Notes: a model not told the origin generated them from the sequence alone. Positions 1 through 6,135 are shown, numbered from the stretch's first letter. The stretch is 7,335 bases of DNA from an uncultured Eubacteriales bacterium (GCA_900546315.1 URCP01000125.1:1-7335), one strand, 5' to 3'. Translations and numbers: made by a program.

Positions 1-100
1 CACGGGCCCCCCCGCGGTGTGGCTCCTTTCACAAAAAAAAAAAAAAACCGGGCGCCAAAAATTTGTCGGGCCCACATTTGGCCCCCCGCTCCGAAGGCAA
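1..100. other. Probable low-quality contig end
   Basis: The first hundred bases contain unusually many homopolymers: seven C at 7-13, fifteen A at 33-47 and six C at 82-87, with many doubled or tripled bases between them. Nothing else in the window looks like this. It reads like ordinary sequence with expanded homopolymers, as at an unpolished contig end. An open frame runs through it into the MutS-like gene, but it has no ribosome site and should not be taken as coding. This is an inference from texture only. Confidence 0.5.
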
Positions 101-175
101 ACCGCGAACCTTCATCCTTACCAACCATCAAACAATTTTATTCGTCAAAATACACAATTCAAAAAGGAATCCAAA

Positions 176-1780
176 ATGTTAGACTCAACCTTCAGTCTCC
201 TGTACCCGAACGGCGAGGAACCGGCGGGAGAAAAAGTAAACATCTCCGACGAGGTGATCTCGGAGCTCGGGCTCGACTTCTTAATCGACCTCAAGAGCTC
301 GAATCTCTCGGACTATTTCACGACCGACAAGGCGACAATCGAGTACCGTCAGGCGGTTCTGAACGATATGCTCGAGAACCCGACGATTGTCGACACCCTC
401 AAAAGCGTCTTCAAGCTGTTAAACGACATCGTCGAGCTGCGCCGTATAAAATCCGAGACTGAGGTCGCGAAGAACTACCTCTACAGCATCACCGAAATCG
501 AGCTGTACATAGATATAGTCTCGAAGCTCTCAAAGGGCTTCCAGTCGGTGAAGGGCAACGTGAAGTCGGACGCTTTCAGAAAGATGACCGACACCGTCAC
601 CGAGCTCGCGGAGAGCGACTACTACCGCGACCTGAACCGCAAGCTCGGCGAGCTGACCTCGAAGGTTCACGACGTCAAGTCGATAACGATCGGCGTCAAC
701 CTCGACGGCGAGTTCCGCCCGGTCGACGCGGGAGTGGTCAGCCTGAACGCGGAGAGCTTCAAGTCCGGCAAGGTCATCGACAAGATACTCAGAATGGACT
801 TCAAGGACGACGACTACACCTGTATAGCCCCTCTCGTCCCCTACACCCGCTCGAACACCGACAACGCGAAGATAGCCTTCACGAACGCGTTCAACAACGC
901 GATGAACGACATCTTCAAGGCGGACGTGCGGCAGTGGAGACAGCTCGTTCAGTCCTATGTGCTGTCGAACACCGACTTCCTGCTTAAAATCATGCCGGAG
1001 ATAGAGTTCCTGACGAAGGCTCAGCATCTGCTGCTCGCGCTCCGCTCACGCGGAATGAGCCTCGCCGCGCCGGAGATAGCGCCGATGGACGACCGCAGAT
1101 TCACGGCGTTCGGGCTGTATAATCCGTGCGTCGCGCTCAAGGTCGACCAGAAGATGGTGCTGAACGACATAGATTTCGACGACAAGGCGAAGATCTACGT
1201 CCTGACCGGACCGAACCGCGGCGGAAAGTCGGTCATCACCTGCGCTGTCGGGCAGGCTCAGGCGCTCTGCCAGTTAGGGCTCCCGGTTCCGGCGGCGAGC
1301 GCGGTCATCTCCCCGGTGACGGCGATCTACACGCATTTCCCGACCGGAAGCGAGGGCGACGGCGCGATAGAGAAGGGAAGACTCGGCGAAGAGTGCGACC
1401 GCCTCAACAAAATCTTCGACACGCTTGACAGCCACAGCCTGATACTTCTCGACGAGTCGTTCAGCTCGACGGGGTCGTACGAGGCGTCCTACATCGCGTC
1501 GGAGGTGCTGACGGGCTTCTCGATGATAGGCTGCAAGTGCCTGTTCTCGACCCACCTGCACGAGCTGTCGGGTCAGCTCGACGAGATAAACAAAAAGTGC
1601 GCGGCGATGGGCGGAGTGCCGATAGACACGCTCGTCGCGGGCATCCACGGCTCAGAGCGCAGCTTCGAGATAACGAGAGCCAAGCCGGACGGAAAGAGCT
1701 ACGCGAGGGACATCGCGGAGAAGTTCGGTCTGTCGTACGACCGGATAATGGAGCGCGCGAAGAGGAACGCCGGGAGATAA
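176..1780 (+). CDS. MutS-family ATPase lacking mismatch-recognition domain
   Basis: A 534-residue protein with the MutS C-terminal ATPase. The Walker A motif is GPNRGGKS (residues 345-352; MutS usually has GPNMGGKS), Walker B is LILLDE (422-427), and the switch segment STHLHEL (458-464) matches the MutS FATHYHEL motif. The C-terminal SYARDIAEKFGLSYDRIMERA also resembles MutS. The N-terminal half (about 25-330, beginning DYFTTDKATIEYRQAVLNDM) resembles the core/lever region. The mismatch-reading domain with its Phe-x-Glu motif and the connector are absent, as is the Smr nuclease domain of MutS2, so it is shorter than MutS (about 850 aa) or MutS2 (about 780 aa). I expect a cytosolic DNA-associated ATPase; its substrate is unknown. 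The start was chosen at 176 because AAAAAGGA lies at 161-168; the frame is open upstream to base 17, but only through the suspect contig end. It stands alone, with a palindromic repeat downstream. Confidence 0.88.
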   Translation: MLDSTFSLLYPNGEEPAGEKVNISDEVISELGLDFLIDLKSSNLSDYFTTDKATIEYRQAVLNDMLENPTIVDTLKSVFKLLNDIVELRRIKSETEVAKNYLYSITEIELYIDIVSKLSKGFQSVKGNVKSDAFRKMTDTVTELAESDYYRDLNRKLGELTSKVHDVKSITIGVNLDGEFRPVDAGVVSLNAESFKSGKVIDKILRMDFKDDDYTCIAPLVPYTRSNTDNAKIAFTNAFNNAMNDIFKADVRQWRQLVQSYVLSNTDFLLKIMPEIEFLTKAQHLLLALRSRGMSLAAPEIAPMDDRRFTAFGLYNPCVALKVDQKMVLNDIDFDDKAKIYVLTGPNRGGKSVITCAVGQAQALCQLGLPVPAASAVISPVTAIYTHFPTGSEGDGAIEKGRLGEECDRLNKIFDTLDSHSLILLDESFSSTGSYEASYIASEVLTGFSMIGCKCLFSTHLHELSGQLDEINKKCAAMGGVPIDTLVAGIHGSERSFEITRAKPDGKSYARDIAEKFGLSYDRIMERAKRNAGR

Positions 1781-1841
1781 ATTTCACGCCGCCCTCGTTT
1801 CGTCAAAATCACCAAACAACATAGGGACGAGGCACAATCCC

Positions 1842-1866
1842 GTAGGGGCGACCATTGGTCGCCCGC
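1842..1866 (+). repeat. 25-bp palindromic dispersed repeat, copy 1
   Basis: The core GGGCGACCATTGGTCGCCC (1846-1864) has 8-bp arms around ATT and is preceded by GTAG. An exact 25-bp copy in the opposite orientation lies at 6849-6873. It sits between the MutS-like gene and the Lrp regulator, 42 bp before the regulator start. No U-tract follows, so it is not a standard terminator. Two perfect copies 5 kb apart indicate a dispersed REP-like or MITE-like repeat; its function is unknown. Confidence 0.85.
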
Positions 1867-1907
1867 TCAAACGTCCCCAACCAACCCACCAAAAAGGAGA
1901 AATCACA

Positions 1908-2402
1908 ATGAAATCCGACAAAAAAACCGAAATGGAATTCTTAACTCTTCTCGAGAACGACGCCCGCCTGACCCCGGAGCAGCTCGCCGTCATGCTCGAC
2001 AAGGACGTCGGCGACATAAAGCGCCAGCTGTCCCTCTACGAGAAGGACGGCGTCATCCTCGGCTACAAGACCCTCGTCGACTGGGACAAGACCGACCGCG
2101 AGTACGTCACCGCGCTGATCGAGCTCAAGGTCGCCCCCCAGCGCGACCGCGGCTTCGACAAGGTCGCCGAGAAGATCTACAACTTCCCGGAGGTCAAGTC
2201 GCTCTACCTGATGAGCGGCAGCTTCGACCTCGCCGTCTTCATCGAGGGACGCACAATGAAGGAAGTCGCTTATTTCGTCGCCGGAAAGCTCGCGCCGCTC
2301 GAGTACATAGTGGCGACCGCGACGCATTTCGTGCTCAGAAAATACAAGGACAAGGGCGTCGTCTACGGACCCTGCGAAAAAGACGAGAGAGGGACGCTAT
2401 AA
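1908..2402 (+). CDS. Lrp/AsnC-family transcriptional regulator
   Basis: A 164-residue protein of typical Lrp/AsnC length. Residues about 5-55 form the winged helix-turn-helix (FLTLLENDARLTPEQLAVML, then DVGDIKRQLSLYEKDGVILGY with the usual short wing). Residues about 67-147 form the RAM/AsnC effector domain (VTALIELKVAP, EVKSLYLMSGSFDLAVFIEG, then VATATHFVLRKYK). Family members bind DNA as dimers or octamers and respond to amino acids. The start has a strong site, AAAAAGGAGA (1891-1900), 7 bases upstream. The stop is 3 bases before the aminotransferase start, so the two are almost certainly co-transcribed, and an amino-acid signal linked to that enzyme is a reasonable inference. I see no clear operator or consensus promoter upstream. 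Confidence 0.93.
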   Translation: MKSDKKTEMEFLTLLENDARLTPEQLAVMLDKDVGDIKRQLSLYEKDGVILGYKTLVDWDKTDREYVTALIELKVAPQRDRGFDKVAEKIYNFPEVKSLYLMSGSFDLAVFIEGRTMKEVAYFVAGKLAPLEYIVATATHFVLRKYKDKGVVYGPCEKDERGTL

Positions 2403-2405
2403 TTC

Positions 2406-3572
2406 ATGCTTGATTACGCAAAGATACTTTCGGGGAAGGTGCAGGAAATAAAGCCCTCCGGCATACGCAAATTCTTCGACCTCCTCGGCGACCGCAAGGA
2501 CGTCATATCCCTGACCGTCGGCGAGCCCGACTTCATGACCCCCTACCACATCCGCGAGGCGGGAATCGAAAGCCTCGAAAAGGGAAGAACCTTCTACACC
2601 TCGAACAACGGAATTCTCGAGCTCAGGCGCGAAATCTGCAACTACCTGAACCGCCGCTTCGGGCTCACCTACGAGCCGAAAAGCGAAGTCATAGTGACCG
2701 TCGGCGGAAGCGAAGCCATCGACCTCGCTGTCCGCGCGCTGATCGAACCGGGCGACGAAGCGATAATCCCCGTCCCGTCCTTCGTCTGCTACGGCCCCAT
2801 AGTCGAACTCGCGCACGGCAAGCCAATCTTCATAGAGACAAAAGAAGAAGACAACTTCAAACTCCGCCCGGAGGCGCTGAGAGCCGCGATAACCCCGAAA
2901 ACCAAACTCCTCATCCTCCCGTACCCGAACAACCCCACCGGAGCCGTAATGACAAAGGATGAACTCAAAGAAATCGCGCAAATCCTCGAAGGCACGAACA
3001 TCATGGTCCTCTCCGACGAAATCTACGGCGAACTCACCTACGGACGCCGCCACACCGCCTTCGCCACGGTCGGAAACATGTGGGAACGCACAATAACCGT
3101 CTCCGGCTTCTCCAACGCCTACGCGATGACCGGCTGGCGCCTCGGCTACCTCTGCGCGCCGAAGGAACTCGTCACACAAATGCACAAAATCCACCAATAC
3201 GCGATAATGTGCGCCCCCACAACAAGCCAGCTCGCCGCCATAGAAGCCCTGAAGCACGGCGACCCCGATATAGAAATGATGGCAAACGAATACAACCGCC
3301 GCCGCAAATACATCCTCGACGGCCTCAGAAAAATGGGCATCGACACCTTCGAAGCCGAAGGCGCCTTCTACGTCTTCCCGAGAATCGGCAAATTCGGTCT
3401 CTCAAGCGACGATTTCTGCCAGAAACTCCTCGACGAAAAAGGCGTCGCGATAGTCCCCGGCAACGCCTTCGGAGACTGCGGAGAGGGCTACGCGAGAATC
3501 TCTTACGCGTACTCTGTAGAACACATAACAGAAGCTCTAAAGAGAATGCGAGACTTTATTGAAACACTCTAA
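2406..3572 (+). CDS. Class I/II aminotransferase with PLP lysine replaced by Asn
   Basis: A 388-residue fold type I aminotransferase of the aspartate/aromatic subgroup. Recognisable parts are VGEPDF near the N-terminus, YPNNPTG (N176, cofactor ring contact), SDEIYGEL (D204 and Y207, pyridine nitrogen and O3' contacts), TGWRLGY (R245, phosphate contact) and YARISYA (R364, substrate carboxylate). In this subgroup the segment normally reads FSKAYAMTGWRLGY, with Lys forming the Schiff base; here it reads FSNAYAMTGWRLGY with codon AAC at 3114-3116, so position 237 is Asn. The frame is intact and nothing else looks decayed. It is either a single-base error (AAA or AAG to AAC), a recently inactivated enzyme, or a PLP-fold protein with a non-transaminase role. 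It starts 3 bases after the Lrp regulator; a GAGAGAGGGA-like ribosome site (2385-2394) lies within that gene's end. Substrate specificity cannot be read from sequence. Confidence 0.93.
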   Translation: MLDYAKILSGKVQEIKPSGIRKFFDLLGDRKDVISLTVGEPDFMTPYHIREAGIESLEKGRTFYTSNNGILELRREICNYLNRRFGLTYEPKSEVIVTVGGSEAIDLAVRALIEPGDEAIIPVPSFVCYGPIVELAHGKPIFIETKEEDNFKLRPEALRAAITPKTKLLILPYPNNPTGAVMTKDELKEIAQILEGTNIMVLSDEIYGELTYGRRHTAFATVGNMWERTITVSGFSNAYAMTGWRLGYLCAPKELVTQMHKIHQYAIMCAPTTSQLAAIEALKHGDPDIEMMANEYNRRRKYILDGLRKMGIDTFEAEGAFYVFPRIGKFGLSSDDFCQKLLDEKGVAIVPGNAFGDCGEGYARISYAYSVEHITEALKRMRDFIETL

Positions 3573-3596
3573 GTCGCTTTTTTGAAAAAAAGCGAC
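3573..3596 (+). terminator. Hairpin after aminotransferase gene, possible terminator
   Basis: Immediately after the stop codon, GTCGCTTTTTT (3573-3583) can pair with AAAAAAGCGAC (3586-3596). The stem has five GC-rich pairs and a long A/T part, with a minimal loop that would have to open. The U-tract lies inside the stem rather than after it, so this is not a classical intrinsic terminator, although its position suggests transcript-end processing or termination. Confidence 0.4.
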
Positions 3597-3688
3597 ACAA
3601 AAAACTTTATAGTCAAGGCTTCTCTCTACGTCGGATGAAGTTACAGCCACATCAAACATACATCGTCGAAAAAGGAAAATACATCACA

Positions 3689-4876
3689 ATGAAACTCGAT
3701 ATCATCAAAAACTTCTGCGACAGAATGGCAGACGAGCGCACGCCCGGCTGCTCTGTCCGCGTCTACTTAAAAGGCAGACCCATATACAGCTACGACTGCG
3801 GCGTCTCCTCCCTCGAGACCGGAAAAAAAATGCAGGGCGACGAATTCTTCTGGATCTACTCCTGCTCAAAGGTAGCCACCGTCACCGGCGCGCTCAAACT
3901 CGTCGAAGACGGAATCATCCTCATAAACGACCCCGTTTACGAATACATCCCCGAATGGCGCAACGTCAAAGTAAAACGCCCGGACGGCACACTCTCCACC
4001 CCGGCGTCCCCGGTGACAATCGGCGACCTCTTCTCAATGACCGCGGGGATGGACTACAATTTCGGCTCGGAGGCGATAAAGCGGGTAAAAGCCGCGACCG
4101 GCGGGAAATGCCCCACAGAGGAGATGACGCGGGAGTTCGCGTCCGAGCCGCTGTGGTTCGACCCGGGGACGAAGTGGCAGTATTCGCTCTGCCATGACGT
4201 TCTGGCGGGGCTTGTCGGGATAGTTTCGGGGATGCCGTTCCGGGATTATATGCGGGAGAGGGTTTTCCTGCCGCTCGGGATGGAGGACACGTATTATCAC
4301 GCCGACGACAGGATACTTTCGCGAATGGCGGAGCAGTACACATTCGTCGCGGACGGCTCGGGGATTGTCACCGACACGACCGAGGCGCAGATAAAGGGCA
4401 CAGACGCGAAGAGCGGGCATTTCGTGAACGTCGGGAAGGATAACCCGGACATTCTCGGCGACGAATACGACTCGGGCGGAGCCGGCATCGTCACGACGGC
4501 GGACGACTACGCGAAGCTCTGCGGCGCTCTGGCGAACGGCGGCAGAAACGCCGGCGGCGAGCGGATAATCAGCGAGGCTTCGATAAAGCTCATGACCACG
4601 AATCGTCTGAGCGAGGAAATCAGGCGCCGCGACTTCAACTGGTTCGCGCTGCGCGGCTACGGCTACGGTCTCGGCGTGCGCGTGAACATAAACCCGGCGG
4701 AATCCGGCAGCGTCTCGCCGGTGGGCGAATTCGGCTGGGGCGGCGCCGCCGGAGCGTCGGTGGTCTGCGACACGGAAAGCGGCATCGGCGCGTTCTTCGT
4801 ACAGCACACGCTGAACCCGAGAGAGGAATGGTATCAGCCGAGGCTGAGAAACCTGCTGTTCGCCGCGCTCGATTGA
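3689..4876 (+). CDS. Beta-lactamase-fold serine hydrolase (class C/EstB-like)
   Basis: A 395-residue member of the beta-lactamase/penicillin-binding-protein-like hydrolase family. The SxxK nucleophile motif is SCSK (S58, K61) in FWIYSCSKVATVTGALKLVE. The second motif is Y165-S-L within WQYSLCHDVLAGLV, as in EstB-like esterases where YxN is relaxed. The third-motif region is GWGGAAG (349-355). No signal peptide or membrane segment is visible, so a cytoplasmic esterase, amidase or peptidase is more likely than a secreted beta-lactamase; the substrate is unknown. The start at 3689 follows AAAAAGGAAA by about 10 bases; the upstream in-frame ATG at 3635 lacks a comparable site and would add 18 non-homologous-looking residues. 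Ten GGG glycine codons fall between about 4045 and 4440 and none before, a shift in codon style within the gene. A terminator lies 80 bp downstream. Confidence 0.9.
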   Translation: MKLDIIKNFCDRMADERTPGCSVRVYLKGRPIYSYDCGVSSLETGKKMQGDEFFWIYSCSKVATVTGALKLVEDGIILINDPVYEYIPEWRNVKVKRPDGTLSTPASPVTIGDLFSMTAGMDYNFGSEAIKRVKAATGGKCPTEEMTREFASEPLWFDPGTKWQYSLCHDVLAGLVGIVSGMPFRDYMRERVFLPLGMEDTYYHADDRILSRMAEQYTFVADGSGIVTDTTEAQIKGTDAKSGHFVNVGKDNPDILGDEYDSGGAGIVTTADDYAKLCGALANGGRNAGGERIISEASIKLMTTNRLSEEIRRRDFNWFALRGYGYGLGVRVNINPAESGSVSPVGEFGWGGAAGASVVCDTESGIGAFFVQHTLNPREEWYQPRLRNLLFAALD

Positions 4877-4878
4877 TG

Positions 4879-4920
4879 TTACATTTGTAGTAATAGCTTA
4901 TATTGGCATTACATTTGTAG
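4879..4920. promoter_or_regulatory. Two TACA-N2-TGTA dyads, BlaI/MecI-like operator candidates
   Basis: The 12-mer TTACATTTGTAG occurs at 4879-4890 and 4909-4920, exactly 30 bp apart. Each contains the dyad TACATTTGTA. TACA/TGTA is the half-site pair known for BlaI/MecI-family repressors, and a spacing near three helical turns would put both on one DNA face. However, they lie just after a stop codon and before a terminator, with no obvious gene or strong promoter to control, and no BlaI-like gene is in the window. The repeat is seen; the regulator assignment is inference. Confidence 0.4.
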
Positions 4921-4956
4921 TTGTAGATGCAGCGACAGCGATAAATGATCTGAGAA

Positions 4957-4986
4957 GCCCGTGGGGATGAGCCTGCGGGCCTTTTC
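4957..4986 (+). terminator. Rho-independent terminator of serine hydrolase gene
   Basis: A nine-pair stem, GCCCGTGGG (4957-4965) with CCTGCGGGC (4972-4980), includes two G-U wobbles and encloses a six-base loop. CTTTTC follows. It is plus-oriented and lies 80 bp after the hydrolase stop. Confidence 0.75.
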
Positions 4987-5003
4987 GGTGTCTGTGAGGG
5001 CTC

Positions 5004-5018
5004 AGAACGGCGTGTGGC
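5004..5018 (+). repeat. 15-bp direct repeat, copy 1
   Basis: AGAACGGCGTGTGGC here recurs at 5504-5518 as AGAACGGCGCGTGGC, one mismatch and exactly 500 bp away. The similarity extends upstream (TCTGT...GGCTC) with small indels. The pair brackets the inverted repeat and minisatellite, marking the ends of a composite repeat block. Confidence 0.6.
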
Positions 5019-5114
5019 GGGCGGAAGATGTGATTTGGTTAGAGAATACCGCTGACAAGGTTCGTGCGTCAGACGGCGTATATGAGCGTCTGGCGTGATG
5101 GCGTTCTTGATGAG

Positions 5115-5150
5115 CGTTTGCGGCGGACAGTCGGGACGCCTGTCCCTACA
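5115..5150. repeat. Long inverted repeat, left arm
   Basis: This 36-bp arm is the reverse complement of 5422-5458 apart from one extra base in the right arm. Its inner part, TCGGGACGCCTGTCCCTACA (5131-5150), resembles the GTAGGG-headed palindromic repeat at 1842 in layout (CTAC plus a GC-rich imperfect dyad, here GGACAG...CTGTCC) but not in exact sequence. The arms are 271 bp apart. It looks like two copies of one dispersed element in opposite orientation. Confidence 0.8.
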
Positions 5151-5335
5151 AGTATCTGCGTCGCTCCTCAGAAAGATCACGGGACGATAACGAGCCGCTG
5201 TGAGCCGGAGATCACAGGATCCGTAAGCGCTGAGCCAACGGACACACATACGCCGGAACGCCTCATACCACAGATCACAAACCGAACGGCAAACCATAAA
5301 TCCGATCACAAAACGCAAACCAGACCGGAACCCGT

Positions 5336-5419
5336 AATGCGACCCTCAAAATGAAACCTGCAATACGACCCGCAAAATGCGACCCACAAAATGCGACCCA
5401 CAATCAATGCAACCCGCAA
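5336..5419 (+). repeat. Degenerate 14-bp tandem repeat, six units
   Basis: Units start at 5336, 5350 (12 bp), 5362, 5376, 5390 and 5406. The two central units are identical, AATGCGACCCACAA, and the others differ by one to four changes. The strand is C/A-rich. The array abuts the right arm of the inverted repeat. It is a short minisatellite, probably formed by slippage; no function is visible. Confidence 0.7.
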
Positions 5420-5421
5420 AC

Positions 5422-5458
5422 TGTAGGGACAGGCGTCCTCGACTGTCCGCCGCAAACG
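5422..5458. repeat. Long inverted repeat, right arm
   Basis: This is the 37-bp partner of 5115-5150, differing by one inserted T in GCGTCCTCGACTG. It follows the 14-bp tandem array directly. Beyond it, a CGTCTGATACG-like segment partly mirrors the sequence left of the other arm, so the homology may extend imperfectly. Confidence 0.8.
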
Positions 5459-5503
5459 TGTCCGGCGAAACGATCGCGCCGTCTGATACGTCTGTCGGCT
5501 CAC

Positions 5504-5518
5504 AGAACGGCGCGTGGC
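5504..5518 (+). repeat. 15-bp direct repeat, copy 2
   Basis: AGAACGGCGCGTGGC is the partner of 5004-5018 with one transition. It is followed by an A-rich stretch with TAATAT (about 5537-5542), a weak possible -10 element leading toward the hairpin at 5584. Confidence 0.6.
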
Positions 5519-5583
5519 TAACGTAAACGCAAAAATGGTAATATACTTGTCTTGAAGCCTTCGCGCGCCACAGAGGCTGATAC

Positions 5584-5610
5584 AGGCATTCTGAGCGATA
5601 TGCCTTTTTC
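5584..5610 (+). terminator. Putative intrinsic terminator, no gene upstream
   Basis: AGGCAT (5584-5589) pairs with ATGCCT (5600-5605) around a ten-base loop, followed by TTTTC, giving five consecutive T from 5605. A second small stem, AGCCT/AGGCT, lies just upstream (about 5556-5578). With the weak promoter-like TAATAT near 5537, this could end a short RNA of about 60-70 nt, but no known RNA family is recognised. Confidence 0.4.
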
Positions 5611-5629
5611 CTCGCATTTCGCTTCCCTC

Positions 5630-5659
5630 AATTATACAAAATTTGCATTTTGTATAATT
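5630..5659. repeat. Perfect AT-rich palindrome (13-bp arms, 4-base loop)
   Basis: AATTATACAAAAT (5630-5642) and ATTTTGTATAATT (5647-5659) are exact reverse complements around TTGC. It could be a cruciform or hairpin, or a large operator. There is no U-tract and no adjacent start codon. It stands out as the most perfect AT-rich dyad in the window. Confidence 0.75.
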
Positions 5660-5790
5660 ACCACTGAAAAATCATTCCCACAGAATATCGTCTTCCCGTC
5701 TGTCACTCCGCCTCTCCCGACCATCCCCCATCAGAAACGAAGTTCCCAAAATCAATCTCCTCATTTTCAACTCATCAACCTCATCGCCTG

Positions 5791-5917
5791 CCGCAAACAA
5801 TATCCATGCCTGCCAGCCTCGCATAGAGTAAGTCGACGTAGGAGACGCGAACGCGGGCTGAAAAAGAAAGACACACACTTTGCAAAATGCGCGTGTATGT
5901 CCGCGGCGACCCGCCGC
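5791..5917 (-). repeat. Dispersed element of about 125 bp, copy B (minus)
   Basis: Read on the minus strand, this segment aligns almost end to end with 6643-6766 on the plus strand, with roughly 80% identity and few indels. Conserved blocks, in order, are a GCGGCG...TCGCCGCGG dyad, GGACATACACGCGC, a hairpin with T-tract, CGCGTCTCCTACGTCGACT (19 bases identical in both) and GGATATTG(T)TTTGCGG. It contains no transposase and no obvious terminal inverted repeats. Here no gene is placed to use its terminator, which argues for a dispersed element. Confidence 0.8.
5861..5896 (-). terminator. Terminator-like hairpin inside copy B
   Basis: On the minus strand ACACGCGCATTT (5896-5885) pairs with AAAGTGTGTGT (5881-5871), leaving one unpaired A and a three-base loop. 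CTTTCTTTTTC follows. Two G-C pairs of the other copy are replaced by G-U, which keeps the stem in minus-strand RNA only. No minus-strand gene precedes it. Confidence 0.5.
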
Positions 5918-5925
5918 CCCGCCGC

Positions 5926-5934
5926 TTTTCCACA
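5926..5934 (+). promoter_or_regulatory. Isolated DnaA-box-like 9-mer
   Basis: TTTTCCACA is one mismatch from the DnaA-box consensus TTATCCACA and has the same orientation as the cluster at 6136-6188. A further GTATGCACA (6024-6032) is one mismatch from TTATGCACA. Taken alone these could be chance; they matter only with the cluster. Confidence 0.35.
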
Positions 5935-5966
5935 GCCCGCCCCCGCGGGCTTAAAATTTCCCCATC

Positions 5967-5984
5967 GCGCCGCAGGCGCTTTTT
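5967..5984 (+). terminator. Small GC hairpin with T-tract
   Basis: GCGCC (5967-5971) and GGCGC (5975-5979) pair around GCA and are followed by TTTTT. A second hairpin, GCCCGC/GCGGGC with loop CCCC, lies at 5935-5950. No gene is visible upstream on the plus strand. The AT-rich stretch 5980-6023 begins here. Confidence 0.4.
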
Positions 5985-6036
5985 ATATGTTTAGTTTAAA
6001 ACCAGTTTGTTTTGATTTATAATGTATGCACACGTT

Positions 6037-6102
6037 TCAGCCTCAACTTCAGCCTCAACTTTACCCTCATATTTTGAGGCTGAAGTTGAGCCTGAAGTTG
6101 AG
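6037..6102. repeat. Hairpin built from 12-bp tandem units
   Basis: The left arm (6037-6058) contains two units of TCAGCCTCAACT. The right arm (6074-6095) is its reverse complement with one mismatch in 22, followed by part of a further inverted unit (AGTTGAG). The loop is 15 bases. The tandem and inverted units together could form a long hairpin. It lies between an AT-rich tract and the DnaA-box cluster. Confidence 0.8.
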
Positions 6103-6135
6103 TTAATGGCATATCACTTATTTTGGATACGCCAC

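Noticed and set aside
17..175. N-terminal extension of the MutS-like protein by 53 residues
   Set aside because: It lies in the suspect contig end, lacks a ribosome site, is Lys/Pro-rich and unlike MutS; AAAAAGGA before the ATG at 176 fits much better.
1846..1864. Terminator for the MutS-like gene
   Set aside because: The hairpin is strong but has no T-tract after it, and the same sequence recurs far from any gene end, so a dispersed repeat is the better call.
2397..3257. 286-codon open frame on the minus strand
   Set aside because: It is antisense to the well-supported aminotransferase, a typical GC-rich shadow frame with Val/Glu/Gly-rich composition and no ribosome site.
3635..3688. Upstream ATG of the serine hydrolase
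   Set aside because: It has no good ribosome site; the internal ATG at 3689 has AAAAAGGAAA at the same spacing style as the other genes and begins where family similarity starts.
5064..5354. Possible small protein of 96 aa
   Set aside because: It spans the inverted repeat and enters the minisatellite; no ribosome site, no domain, composition dictated by repeats.
5552..6022. Possible protein of 156 aa
   Set aside because: It runs through the AT palindrome and dispersed repeat copy B (RRRRRERG-like peptide, which the other copy also produces on its opposite strand); no ribosome site.
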